From: Sialis fuliginosa
Lineage: Eukaryota > Arthropoda > Insecta > Megaloptera > Sialidae
Reading direction: 5' to 3'
Assembly (NCBI GenBank): GCA_961205875.1
Contig: OY540815.1
Span: 19,591,638-19,655,637 of the forward strand
Length of the DNA stretch: 64,000 bases
In this document: in pieces, positions 11,526-22,000 of the stretch
How positions within the stretch are numbered: position 1 is the first letter of the stretch
How the letters are laid out: each line of letters starts with the position of its first letter
Program-made: the position numbers and the translations under genes
The notes under the pieces: generated by a model
What the model was told of the DNA's origin: nothing
Databases searched by the model: none
The model's input: the letters and a program-made list of their open reading frames with translations, nothing else

Positions 11526-14500
11526 ATGGAAAAACATGAATGTGACTTTCAGAGTGGCTCAAACAGTTGTTTGCCAACACTTCCTCCACGTGCTCATTGG
11601 TTCCAATATGTAAAAAGAACAATAAGAAAAATGTTTATAGCATCACGTATGTACAAAATTAATATTTCATAAAAATAAAATAAAATATAAACTATGAAAT
11701 TATGTTTCGCAAATATTTATTTAAATATAGATAAGTCTGAGGTGTATTATGTCGTAGATTGCTTACACTGGTAGAAACGTTGTATATATGTATATAATAT
11801 ATACCTGTGTACTATGATTATTGTATGTAGATAAATATTTATTTTTCAGCGATACACCCTCAAACTAAATGGTATATTCGAAGTACTTTAGAATTAAAAG
11901 CTGAAAGAAATAGGCATATCAATTCTAAATATTTTTATATGATACATCCTTTGAGTATATTTAGGTAATGTTGATTTGTACCATATAATATATGTGTATG
12001 TATGTATGTAATGTAGATATCAAATAGTACTAAAATGAATTTTAATATTCTTTTGTAGTAAATATTGGGAACGATTTGCGATACTATTTTTACTTTCTCA
12101 TTTTTTGAATTCCCCTCTATTAATTGCATTTCACCAGAGTACAGACACGGTCGATGAATGGGAAGCAATATCCTTTGTGATTGATGTTATGAATTCGTTA
12201 GATATTTTCGTCATATTTTTTACTGGATACATAGATTCAAAAACATCAGAAATTGTGTTGGCGCGTAATAAAGTTGCAATGTATGTATAAGGCCCAACTC
12301 AGATAAACTTTTGCGTAACAACTAACCGGTAATAAAATAGCATGGAAAATCACACGAACGAGTTTGAGTGCAACCAAACGTCGCCGAAAATGCATTTTTT
12401 TTACTCATTGCCAGTCAGTCGGTGACAAGAATTACATACTTTATTACGATCGGAATATATTTTTGTTATTATTATGTGATTGTCTGCAGTCGTGTTTTTC
12501 GCGTGTGGTTGATTTCGCCGATTGCAAGACCATACAATAACAACAAAATAATCACAAGTGGTTCGTCTGAGTTAGGTCTAAAAGTTTTATATACAAGTAA
12601 TACTACATGGGCTGAAAAGTTTTTATTCTTCGACATAATCTCCATCTAGAGTAATGCACTTGTTCCAACGGTCTTTTAACATTTCGATACCGGCCTTATA
12701 GTGGTCTCATCAAGTCCCTCAAAATAGGCGTTTGTTTCCAGCTCGACCTTCATTAGAGTAAAATATTTTACCAGAGAGTCACATTTTCAATTTCGGAAAA
12801 ATCACGACGAAACTCAACAAACAAATATTTTTTACGGTTAAATTAGCTAGGGCAGATGTGCCGTAACACTTATCAAGCCATTCCTTAGTTTGGACGGTAT
12901 TTTTTCCCATCATAAAACAATGTTTAATCAAAACACGAAATTCACTTTTTTCCATGATTAAAGAAATAACAAAAGTAGCGTGAAAAAGTGAAATGTTAAG
13001 AAATTTTGACAGTATTCTAGTTAAGGTTGGTATTATATAGGAAGCATTTTGTTTATGTCGCCATCTGTATGTCAGGTCAAAGATTTTTCAGCCCATGTAG
13101 TATATTATAAAAATAGAAATCCAATGTATTTTTTTTTCTTTAATATTTTCAATTCAATGTGAATTATTTATTGAAACATATTTAATATTTTCAGCCACTA
13201 TTTGAAAACGTTTTTCATATTTGATATTTTATCAAGTTCGCCTCTACAATTAATAGTAGAGCGTACATTCAAACATTGGATTGTAGATCGATCTGATAAA
13301 ATAGAACAATATTTTGCGCTTGCAAATATATTTAGACTCTGCAGAATGTCCAGAATGTTTGATAATATATATACAATCGCAAAGGTAACAAAAATATAAC
13401 TTTTTTCTTTTTAATTTTTAAATGTTCAACATTGGGTTGTTGTTCAAGACTGGCAAATATTTGTTAGTTCGGCTGTAATGCCAGACATAAAGTTTATTAA
13501 ACCGCATATCAGATCTCCGATTAAAAAAGTCATAACTTAAAAAGTCCAATATTTAGAGGAGCTATAAATGTGTGATCATAATTTTATTAAATAATTATTT
13601 TAAAAGACGCATTTTTTTAAGAAGCTTCTAGGTAACTTTTTTCTTAGGTAGAGAACCAGCTATAATTTTTGGTGGTTTTCGTTTATAATTTTTTTATTTA
13701 TTTCATTTTATTTTATTGATATTATTATGACAGTTAATTATTTATGTTTGTATTTAAGGAATACGGAGCAAATCCATTTAAATACAAATTGATAGAGTTG
13801 ATAACAGTGTTTGTTGTATTATTACATTGGTCATCCTGTTTTCTATACATTTTACCACAGTTAACAAGTTATGATGGAAAGTACAGCCGAAAGTCGTGGA
13901 TAATACAGAATAATTTCCATTTAGAAGGTATGAGCGGATTAAATATTTATATGGTTGCTCTAATTGAAGCCATTACTGTGTTTTGCCGTAAGTTTTTTTT
14001 AATGAGTGGTTGCATGTGCATTCTGTATACACCGATTAATTTTATCTTATTTTTTAATAGGTGTTGGGACTGGTTATAAATCGTTATCAGTGCCTGAAGA
14101 TCTTTTAGTTAGATCAATCATTATGATATTAGGATCTGTTTTTTATGGTTATGCTTTATGTAAGATGTTTTTATTAATTTAAATTAATATCTTAATATAT
14201 GGTGCATATGTATAATATGTAACGTCATCTCATCACGCCTAAACCACTTGACGTATCAAAACCATATTTACACCATATGTTTGTTTGGTGCTCCGATAAG
14301 TTTATATTTTTTTTGGACTAGGACTCGAGATACTTACGAAAATGTTTATTTATGGTCTGATTTTTAAACAAATTTTTTTTGGGCAGAACAACGTTTGTCA
14401 GGTCAGCTAGTTTAATATAAACTTATTTGTATTAAATAAATTGTTCTTAGAGAGAAGGTAGTAGAAATATTAGTCATCACATATTTATATTTTGTTAACC

Positions 14501-15920
14501 CTATATGAAAGTACAATCTATACTTATATTATAAATGCGAAAGTAACTATATTACGGCTAAACAGCTAAACCGATTTTGATGAAAAAAGCTTGCATCCTG
14601 AAGAATATAGGCTAATTTTTATCCCGAAAAATTCAAATTCTACACGGACGAAGTAGCAAGTAACAGCTAGTATAATATAGGTATAATTACGGATGTATTC
14701 TTTTAGCTGTATTTTTGAATGTGGTGACAACTACCAACTTATTAGAAATGAAATATGACGCCATTAAAAAACAGTTGGAACGCTTTGCGAAAAGTCGATG
14801 CCTGCCTGACATACTTAGGAGACGAATTCTATTTTATTTTACAAAACATTATCAGAGGAAATTTATACCAGACGAAGATATTTTTGCCACATTATCAGGT
14901 TAATATTTAAAGTTGATTAATTCATATATGATTTTAATTGAAATAATTTATGTTTTGATACAGACCATCTTCGGCAAGAAGTATTTTTACATAGTTGTCT
15001 TCCAATGATAAATTCAATACCTATATTTCGCGGCATACCGAAAGCTACTATCGGTACTATAATAGGTTGTTTGAAATTGCGGATTTATTTACCACACGAC
15101 ATAATTCTCAGAAAAAATGACAGACATCCATCTCTACATTTCATATACAAAGGCACTGTGGCTATCTATAACTCATTTGGCAAAGAGGTAACGTAATTAA
15201 ATAAGAAGGTACTTGATGCATTAACTAGGTTTTCGAGAGTATAGGCATTTTTAGAACATATGCAATATCAGCAGCGGTGCGCGAGTTGTATTCAGGTGAG
15301 GCCATGTGAGTTGCTATCATAGATCGAACACATTCGGATTTTCTCTTGTCTTCCGAAAGGGCAATTCTCTGCCGTACTATGTCGAATGTGTCTGATCTAA
15401 ACATAACTGTCACTGGACTCACATGAATACTGTATCAGAAGGAAAAATAATATTTAGGGAGCGTCCATTAATTACGAAAAGGGAAGAGGGCGGAGTAAGG
15501 AAATCTTTACTTGGGGAAGAGTAAAAATCGTAACTTACGTAAGGTTTTTTTCTTATTTTTATTTTTTTTCGTATATTGAGTCAATTAAAATTTTATTTCC
15601 ATTTTATACTTATGGATTCTTACAAGGAGAGAGACGGGGGAGAGCGGTAGAAAATTTCGAAATTAATTTAATTTTTTATGAATTATTTAATTAACTTTCA
15701 GGTGATGCATGTAGAGGATAGTGATTTTTTTGGTGCTTACGCGTTACTTTTTGGTTCTAACGCGACACCTTTAACATACGTGGCAGTCACCATGTGTGAA
15801 ATATACAAATTAGAAAAAGTTGACTTTGAACGTTTTATTCTCACTGATCCAGAGTTGGTACATCGTATGAAGAAGGTTACACAAATGAGAAAGGATCTGT
15901 ACGAACATATGATGTTTTAA
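11526..15920 (+). CDS. HCN-like cyclic-nucleotide-gated-family channel subunit, 9 exons, 536 aa
   Basis: Exons: 11526-11646, 11850-11964, 12059-12280, 13195-13384, 13759-13987, 14061-14159, 14707-14898, 14964-15187 and 15702-15920. All introns are GT-AG and phases join to one open frame of 536 codons plus TAA. The start is the only in-frame ATG of exon 1, with A at -3 and G at +4. By position: an HCN-type N-domain (about 50-84, including MIHPLSIFSKYWERF); S1 85-103; S2 116-133; S3 about 158-174; S4 193-215 with R200, R203 and R206; S5 227-247 with the family HW..C pattern; pore helix 278-292; filter R293-V-G-T-G297; S6 308-330; C-linker about 331-400; cNMP fold about 405-535. Known of the family: tetrameric plasma-membrane cation channels gated by voltage and cyclic nucleotides. 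Odd here: GTG replaces GYG, and FGA (474-476) replaces FGE with no pocket Arg. The protein is shorter than usual for HCN. Channel family is secure; permeation and ligand response are not predictable. Confidence 0.93.
12290..12579. mobile_element. putative MITE next to the mariner in intron 3
   Basis: Imperfect inverted ends: AGGCCCAACTCAGATAAAC on the left and AGACCTAACTCAGACGAAC read inward from the right. The interior is GC-richer than the intron. The left end begins about 9 bases after the exon 3/intron 3 junction, so the insertion almost touched the donor (gtatgt). Superfamily not assigned. Confidence 0.45.
12603..13100 (-). mobile_element. internally deleted mariner element in intron 3
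   Basis: 498-bp element with terminal repeats starting CTACATGGGCTGAAAA, flanked by TA on both sides (12601-12602, 13101-13102). Minus-strand remnants of a mariner transposase are readable. An N-terminus starts at 12955 (MEKSEFRVLIKHCFMMGKN), a frameshifted piece with VEFRRDF follows, and a C-terminus ends at 12623 (IEMLKDRWNKCI). The catalytic middle is missing, so the copy cannot be autonomous. It lies in the largest channel intron, antisense to the gene. Confidence 0.9.
14228..14410 (+). mobile_element. Helitron relic in intron 6 (183 bp)
   Basis: Begins TCTCATCACGCC after A and ends GGTCAGCTAG before T. That is the A|TC...CTRR|T arrangement of Helitrons. The tail closely resembles the common insect, mainly lepidopteran, form. 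No Rep/helicase sequence is present. Confidence 0.65.
14517..14670 (+). mobile_element. Helitron relic in intron 6 (154 bp)
   Basis: Begins TCTATACTTATATTATAAA after A and ends TAACAGCTAG before T. The interior carries the aaccgattttgatgaaa and ataggctaatttttatccc stretches typical of short insect Helitron derivatives. Non-autonomous. Confidence 0.75.
15225..15429 (-). CDS. coding-like antisense exon inside intron 8 of the channel gene, unknown
   Basis: On the minus strand a good acceptor (ttccttctgatacag) is followed by 67 sense codons and a TAG (15227-15225). The peptide is polar and mixed, for example SDTFDIVRQRIALSEDKRK and THMASPEYNSRTAADIAYV, without the Lys/Asn/Ile/Phe run bias of random frames here. 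GC is clearly above the surrounding intron. I do not recognise the family. It could be the last exon of a nested antisense gene, a captured exon or a fragment of a dead gene copy. No partner exon or poly(A) signal was found close by. Confidence 0.35.
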
Positions 15921-15954
15921 ATATATATGTAAATGTATTTAATTTGTTATTGCT

Positions 15955-15960
15955 AATAAA
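15955..15960 (+). terminator. poly(A) signal of the HCN-like gene
   Basis: A canonical AATAAA lies 35 bases after the stop codon of the channel gene. It fits a short 3' untranslated region and supports 15918-15920 as the true stop. Confidence 0.7.
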
Positions 15961-16398
15961 TATTATTTTGTTATTTAATTTTTTCAAGTGATGATTTTTT
16001 ATTACAAAATTTTTAATGGTCTTTTTTTTATAGAAAAAAATATTTCATACAATTTTTATGGCATATTAATATATTAATTTACATAATACTATTAAAAACT
16101 AACAAAATTGAAGTATTCAATGCTTGAACATTTAATTATGTATGGCTATATTGACGTTAAATGTCTCATATATGAAGTCTACAGACTCTAATCTAATTAA
16201 TATTATAATATGATTATAATGTCGCATAATTTAATGAAAACATTGTACATTGCAAACTCTAGCAAGTTATTTTAACACTTAACGCTAACATTTATCAATT
16301 AATTTTCGACGGTTGTTGAAAAAAGGTTGAAAATTTATTATTTTTAAAATATTTATTTGATTTTTTGACAATACTAATTTTATCCAACACCTGACTAG

Positions 16399-16497
16399 GA
16401 TTACTTGAAAGGAAAGGGAGTTGCCTTGGGGCGATCAAGTTTGGAAACGTTCACGAAGCTCAAGGATGACGTGGAATTCTTGATCAAGAAATCTTAA
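16399..16497 (+). CDS. terminal-exon-like fragment between the two channel copies, unknown
   Basis: After a possible acceptor (ctgactag) there are 32 sense codons and TAA. The peptide contains GKGVALGRSSLETF and KLKDDVEFLIKKS, a normal-looking C-terminus. GC is well above both flanks, and AATAAA overlaps or follows the stop. It does not resemble the channel C-terminus. I do not recognise the protein. It may be a relic 3' exon carried in with the duplication, or a gene fragment captured by a transposon. No upstream exon was identified, so this is a fragment call only. Confidence 0.3.
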   Translation, partial: DYLKGKGVALGRSSLETFTKLKDDVEFLIKKS

Positions 16498-16557
16498 TAA
16501 ATAATATTGTTTAATAATAAATGTGACAGTTAGTGTCTAATAATAAATATTTTATTA

Positions 16558-18472
16558 AAATGTGAAATTCAATCCGGATCAACTAGTTGTCTACCAAAGC
16601 TACCTCCACGTCCATCTTTTTATTTAGTATGGAAAAGAAAATTGAGAAAGTTGTTCATAGTTTCACGTACGTTGATGTTTTGTCAATATCAATAATACTA
16701 CTGAAAAATGGAGAAACTGTGGTTTCTTAGTTACTTAAGCTAAACCGTATAAATATAGATTTAATATTATTTAATCTTTACACTTGATATGGAGGAATAT
16801 GCAATTGCATTAAAATTTTTTGGAATAATAGGATTGGGAAAAATGTTCACCAATATTTGTACGATTACAAGAGTAAGTATTATAAATTTAATTTATATTA
16901 TGGTACTTCTTGAATTAAGTATTGTACTCCGAACTAACCGAGTCATATTTTGTTTAGTATGTATCTTTGAACAGTACGAGCACACCGAACATTTTCCAAG
17001 GACTGTCGGTAAATCGTATAAGATCAAAGAAATAATTTGTTCCCTGTGTTCAGCTGGATACATATTCACATATATTAAATTGAACTGATGAATGCAAGGA
17101 ATACCTTACTCTGGATTTATATGGATTGATTTTCTTAGGTAAATAAAAGTGACGCATGGGAACAGTTTCAACATACTCGTACAATACACGTATTTTTTAT
17201 TATATTTTTATATATAATAATTCGGTCAAAATATATACGAGTGTATGCCATAAGGGTTCCGAAGTACGTACTACGTGGACTGTTTGCAGCCACTTACAGG
17301 TACATTTTTGAGTTAGAAAAATATATATAAATAGGGTCATATTCTACTAATTGAGACCTACATTTTGACACCCCACATGCCTAAAAATGAAAATTAAAAA
17401 AAATTATTTGACGCCCCTCTATACTTCTCTAAAATTTGAAATGATATTGTTGACTTTAGTATTTGTCGTTGGTAATCCCACCAATAGTGTTTCTTCGGAA
17501 TCCTAAAAACGTCGGTGTATATGTTTAGGAGATTATCACGTCTAGACCACTGGGCATATCGAAGCTATATTCACACCATATGTTCGTTCGGTGCTCCGAT
17601 AAGTTTTTTTTTACCCGGTGATTTTTAAACAAATTATTTTAGGGCAGAAAAACATTTGTCGGGCCCGCTATTTAATGAAAATAGAGTAGAAAAATAACTG
17701 TTTAACATAAAACTTACAAAATGACACACATTTCAGAGTTGTGGTATGGAAACATTAAAATACAAAATGATTGAAATGGTTTTGGTATTGATTTTAGCAA
17801 TACATTGGTCTGCATGTTCTTTATATGTAATACCAATGTTACGTTACGAAGGTATGATTCCGCCTAAAACCTCCGGGCTGCAGCAAATAAATTATAAAGG
17901 ACCTGAACTGCCTCTGTATATGGTTTGTGTGATAGAAGCTCTTACTGTTTTTTGTCGTATGTATGTTTTAATCAAACTAATGAAAAATTTCAATCAATAC
18001 ATTATCCAATCAATTTTCTATACATTCACTAATTTGAACGTCTAGTCGGGTCTATTGAAATTAATTATTATGTGTTTATTTACAAATACAAACCGTCTTT
18101 GGCTGGTCGTTTAACAAAAAAAAAATCTGACATTTTTAATAAAAAGTCGGTCTTTATGTTCTTCATATTAAAAAAAAGTTAATTAAAAAGTTATTATGTC
18201 AAATCTAATTAAAAAGTATAAAAAGTGGTGTATGTATGCCTTATCCACATAAGCATATGGTTGAAGTGAAACTTATTTTGTTTTCATTTACCATACGAAT
18301 TATAGCCCAATCATTTTAGATTTTTTCACGAAAAAAACTGCCTAGTCGAAACTTTTTTTCGGAACTATAATTGGATGTACATGACGTAATTATTATGAAA
18401 AATGAAAGAAACCCATAATTTTTTTTCATCAACAAAGGAACTGTGGGCGTGTATAACTCATTTGGAAAAGAG
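16558..18472 (+). pseudogene. broken tandem paralogue of the HCN-like channel
   Basis: Four pieces match exons of the upstream gene, in order. Piece 16558-16666 matches exon 1 (shared C..QSGS.SCLP.LPPR) and ends at the same phase-1 donor. Piece 16786-16872 matches the S4 end of exon 4. Piece 17737-17956 matches exon 5 (S5 plus pore helix, with KYK.IE, HWS.C and TVFC) and has proper acceptor and donor. Piece about 18422-18472 matches the end of exon 8 (KGT..YNSFGKE). Nothing matching exons 2, 3, 6, 7 or 9 is present. The ATG is gone: reading back from the first piece in frame meets TAG at 16531-16533 with no Met between. The S4 piece has FGIIGLGKMF where the intact copy has FRLCRMSRMF, so the arginines are lost. 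None of the pieces has a stop or frameshift, so decay looks recent or driven by deletion. Most likely a non-functional duplicate. Confidence 0.85.
17536..17672 (+). mobile_element. degenerate Helitron relic in the paralogue
   Basis: Related to the 14228-14410 element: both share a block around caccatatg, a ggtgctccgataagttt block and an aacatttgtc/aacgtttgtc tail. The 3' end is decayed (cgctat rather than gctagt). It sits in the intron before the S5 piece, a different intron from the one holding its relative in the intact gene, so the two are separate insertions. Confidence 0.55.
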
Positions 18473-19150
18473 GTTATTTATAATTTTTTTTATTTTTACC
18501 GCGATAAATTGTAATAATATCAAAGTCAAACAAAAAGTAAAATACAGGTAAAAACTAAAATTTAACCTTTCTTATAAGTTTTTTCGACGTTGTTTGTTTA
18601 AATTGTTCTATCATTAACTACCTTTGGTCAATTTAGCACGAGGAAGTACTGTGCATTCATGTTTTTTAAAAGCATTCAGATGAGTGGGTATTAATCGAGT
18701 TTTAAATACATGTGGGCGAAGCCGCGGTGGAATTCTAGTTTGTAATAAACATAAAAGATAAAAAAGAAAAGTGATAAAGGGATTTTCTTGGTAATAAGAG
18801 ATTGTCCAGAAAACAAAATCTTTTGAAGTTAGAATAAAAAAAGAAAAAGAAAAACGAGGCAACAAACAAACAACTGATAATGTATCAGGATTCTTGTATT
18901 CTATTTTCTGAAGAGACGTCCCTATCGTTCACAATTTGGGAAACAGGCGTGAGTTACGGCGATAAGATTTTATGTATATGTAGGTCACTTTTGACTTATA
19001 AATAAATTCGCAATCGATTAAAACATTTTTTTTGTTGACATTAACGAATTGTATTATATTTTTTATTCATACAACAAAAGTATTGTAGTCGTAGATAATT
19101 GAAGACACATTAATGCCTGGTCTGGTTTAGGCCAAAATCAAAATCAAAAT

Positions 19151-19387
19151 GGTTTAAAATCATGGCAATAAAGGACCCCGCAGAATCCTTATGGGAAACA
19201 GCTCTCTGTCAAACTCAGCAGATTAAAAGTTTCCATCTAAAAATTCATGCTTTTAAAATGAGTTTTTAGGACTTTTTAGAAACTTTTGATTTTCTCATCA
19301 AGGACTATCAGAATCATAAGTTTCAAAGAGTTTGACAGAGAACTGTTTCCTATAAGGATTCTGCAGGGTCTTTTATAATTTTAACCA
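19151..19387. repeat. hairpin repeat, about 65-bp arms
   Basis: Inverted arms share gcagaatcctta and tctctgtcaaactc, separated by about 110 bp. Probably a small foldback transposon. Confidence 0.75.
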
Positions 19388-20167
19388 ATAACCATTCCTT
19401 TTTATTCATTAATATCATACAGACTGTTATTTATATCGTTTGGTTTAAACAAAATTATAACGGGCATAATGGCATAAATAAAATGAAAATGGATATTTGT
19501 AAGTATTTATTGTATAGTTTATTTCTATTAAAATATTTGAAAGATAACCTGATTTGTAACACACTAACAATAACGTATGTGTTAAAACGAACTCGATTGA
19601 CGTAACGAACTTTCACACATGATTTCGCTATTTATTAAACACCATCACGCCATTGGTGTCAGCTTGTTCCGGGATAGGGGTGGATTTAAACTTTCTAGAT
19701 TAATAAGCAGGATGTACATTAACATCAAACTTTCTTGGCGCTTTTAGAATACGTAATTTTCTTAAAATTATTGACGTGATAAATACATATGATATAGCTG
19801 GTAAGGATCTTTGACTTAAATATTATTTTATTGTATGATGAAGATTATCTTAATCAGGATCAAATGTCGTCATAGTATTTCGAAAAAACTATAAAATAGA
19901 ACAGTTATTGGTGGATTCAACGAAGGAAAAATGGAAAAATAAAGACAAGTAGAGTAACTTTGCTATCCTTATTGGGATTTTCGTGTTCATAAAATGCTGG
20001 ATCTATTATTATCTTCAGTATATAAAAAAATAATCAAAAACATAAATATATATATAGAATTTCATCGCAGTACAAAAAGAAAACACAATGCTATTTCAGA
20101 TACATGAAGATATTTGTTCGCCTGTTAACATTATAGCAGACACGTAAATTAGACTTGTGTAGTTTAC

Positions 20168-20640
20168 GAACGAACTAGTTCAAAAGAGCGCTTCCACACG
20201 AGAACTAAAGGAACTAGTTCGTATGCGCTCCGTTGTTTTTGTTCAATAGTTTCCGAAACACTTCAAATACAATGTTCTAAAAATGAGATTGCACGATTTA
20301 ATAATTTACGTTTGCAATACTTTTGAATTTATTTTACTAAAGTTACAGATATATTATATAGCTTTCTTTTTGTATTCATATAGTTTTGATGTTTATACAA
20401 TGGTAATAATAGTAATTTATATTTCTATAGTTTGATGAAAAAAATAGTAATAAAAAATTATTAATCAATTAAATTATACATTAAAAATTCAATATATCTA
20501 AATCAATAAACTGTCATCGCATAGTCAATAGTCCGTAAAAAACTGTGAACTAAAAGAACTCGAAGAACAAACTAGTTCATTAAAGACCACTGAACTATAG
20601 GGAGCGCTCTCTATCATGAACTAAAATGTTCAACTATATC
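20168..20640. mobile_element. putative MITE with GAACTAGTTC subterminal repeats
   Basis: Both ends contain GAACTAGTTC-type palindromes close to an AGAGCGCT motif in opposite orientation. The AT-rich interior has no frame. The exact ends are uncertain. Confidence 0.5.
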
Positions 20641-21493
20641 GTAAATATTTAAAGCTTGCTCTTTTACTATTAGTTTGAAACCTCTCAGGATTTGGCAACA
20701 AAAAAAATCTTACAAATATTGTAGAAAATACATATAAGCGGTATGTTATTTTCTATACATATACCAATATTCAAAGTTTCATGTTTAAAAAATAGATTTA
20801 CAAGTATGACGTAATGTTAATATTACACATATTTTCAAAATCATGGTACATTTTTATCTGAAAATATTATCAGAAATTTGAGTACGTCCCTGCAATGTTG
20901 AAACAAAACGATTTCTATTTATTGAGTTGTTAGTGAAAAAAGTAGTAGGGGCGAATGTTCTAAAATGGCCCTTGATGGTAGAGCATTCGGTAGATGACCA
21001 AAGAAAGATACATATATAAAATAGCGTCTCTGTAACAGTGTTTTATGACCGTACTGAATAAAATCTGCCTATCGTTTTGTTTTTAAGGAAACAATTTGTT
21101 TCGGAATACGTTATTGGAAATCGATTGTTAAATATAGGTAATGTTTAAAATTCTCGACTAAATGGGAATACTATAAATTGATTCATATTTACATGTCACT
21201 AATGTAAAGGCGTAGAACACGTGAACAATTTACATTTCAATCAGATATCAATTTCAGTGTTAATTATGAATAATATTTGTATATTTAAATCATATATATA
21301 TAACATACTCACGATTAGTTTTGATCGAAAGGTCACCTTGAACAATTAAAAAAAATGTTGGTCTGTTTGGTAAACTAGTGTAGTTATCTAGTCTTAGTTT
21401 TGAATAATTTTTTTCGTATCATATCTTCATCTGGATCTTGTGTATTTTTTTCTAAAAGAATATTTTTTCCATTTATTCTTATAAATACACAAA

Positions 21494-22000
21494 TAAGGTA
21501 CTACCACCAGACTTGGATATGACCCCAGCAATGGCTATTTTTTAATTAAATGTACTGAAGTAGAAATATTTGTTGATACTTGATTACTTACTACCATTTC
21601 TGAATATTAATCTACATATATATACATTTAACTGTCTTACAGCGTGATTTGATGACAATCGGCCAAAAGGTGTCAAAATGGTGGATATTTAAACTAATTA
21701 TTGTATAGTTTATTTATTAATTATTATTATATTATCATAGCATCTACTTTACATTGTTTTAAATTTGATGATTCTTTCTTTTATATTTTTTGTGTCGCAG
21801 TACTTATCATTTTGTAATCATTAGCAAGTGTCCATCACTGCATGCTCATTACTGGTTTTACTTTATCCGTTACTGCAGAAAAAACATAAACAAAATAAAG
21901 GCTATAATTCAAAAAACAAACTATACTTGCGGACTTTGGTAATTAAATTGATTAACTAACCTTGCTCTGATAGCGGCCATAACTGGTGCCAGACCTTATA
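21494..22000 (+). mobile_element. TAAGGTACTGGCACCAGT-family MITE, full copy
   Basis: Slightly diverged ends (taaggtactaccaccag; ggtgccagaccttat) with the family body. A deletion near the right end removes the attagtaacatgag block. Confidence 0.85.

Larger units (their letters stand above)
18473..21493. other. intergenic after the channel paralogue
   Basis: Holds the 19151 hairpin and the 20168 element. A Helitron-like 3' end (cgcggtggaattctag, before T) lies at 18738 without an identified start. No gene. Confidence 0.55.

Noticed and set aside
12368..12649. 93-codon frame in intron 3
   Set aside because: It runs across the MITE-mariner boundary and has no domain; a chance frame.
16789..17088. 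99-codon frame covering the paralogue S4 piece
   Set aside because: Only 16786-16872 is homologous; the rest reads through a donor (gtaagt) into intron.
17157..17330. Open stretch starting WEQFQHTRTIH in the paralogue intron
   Set aside because: No match to any channel exon and no suitable splice pair. Part of it (agggttccg) looks like a dispersed repeat.
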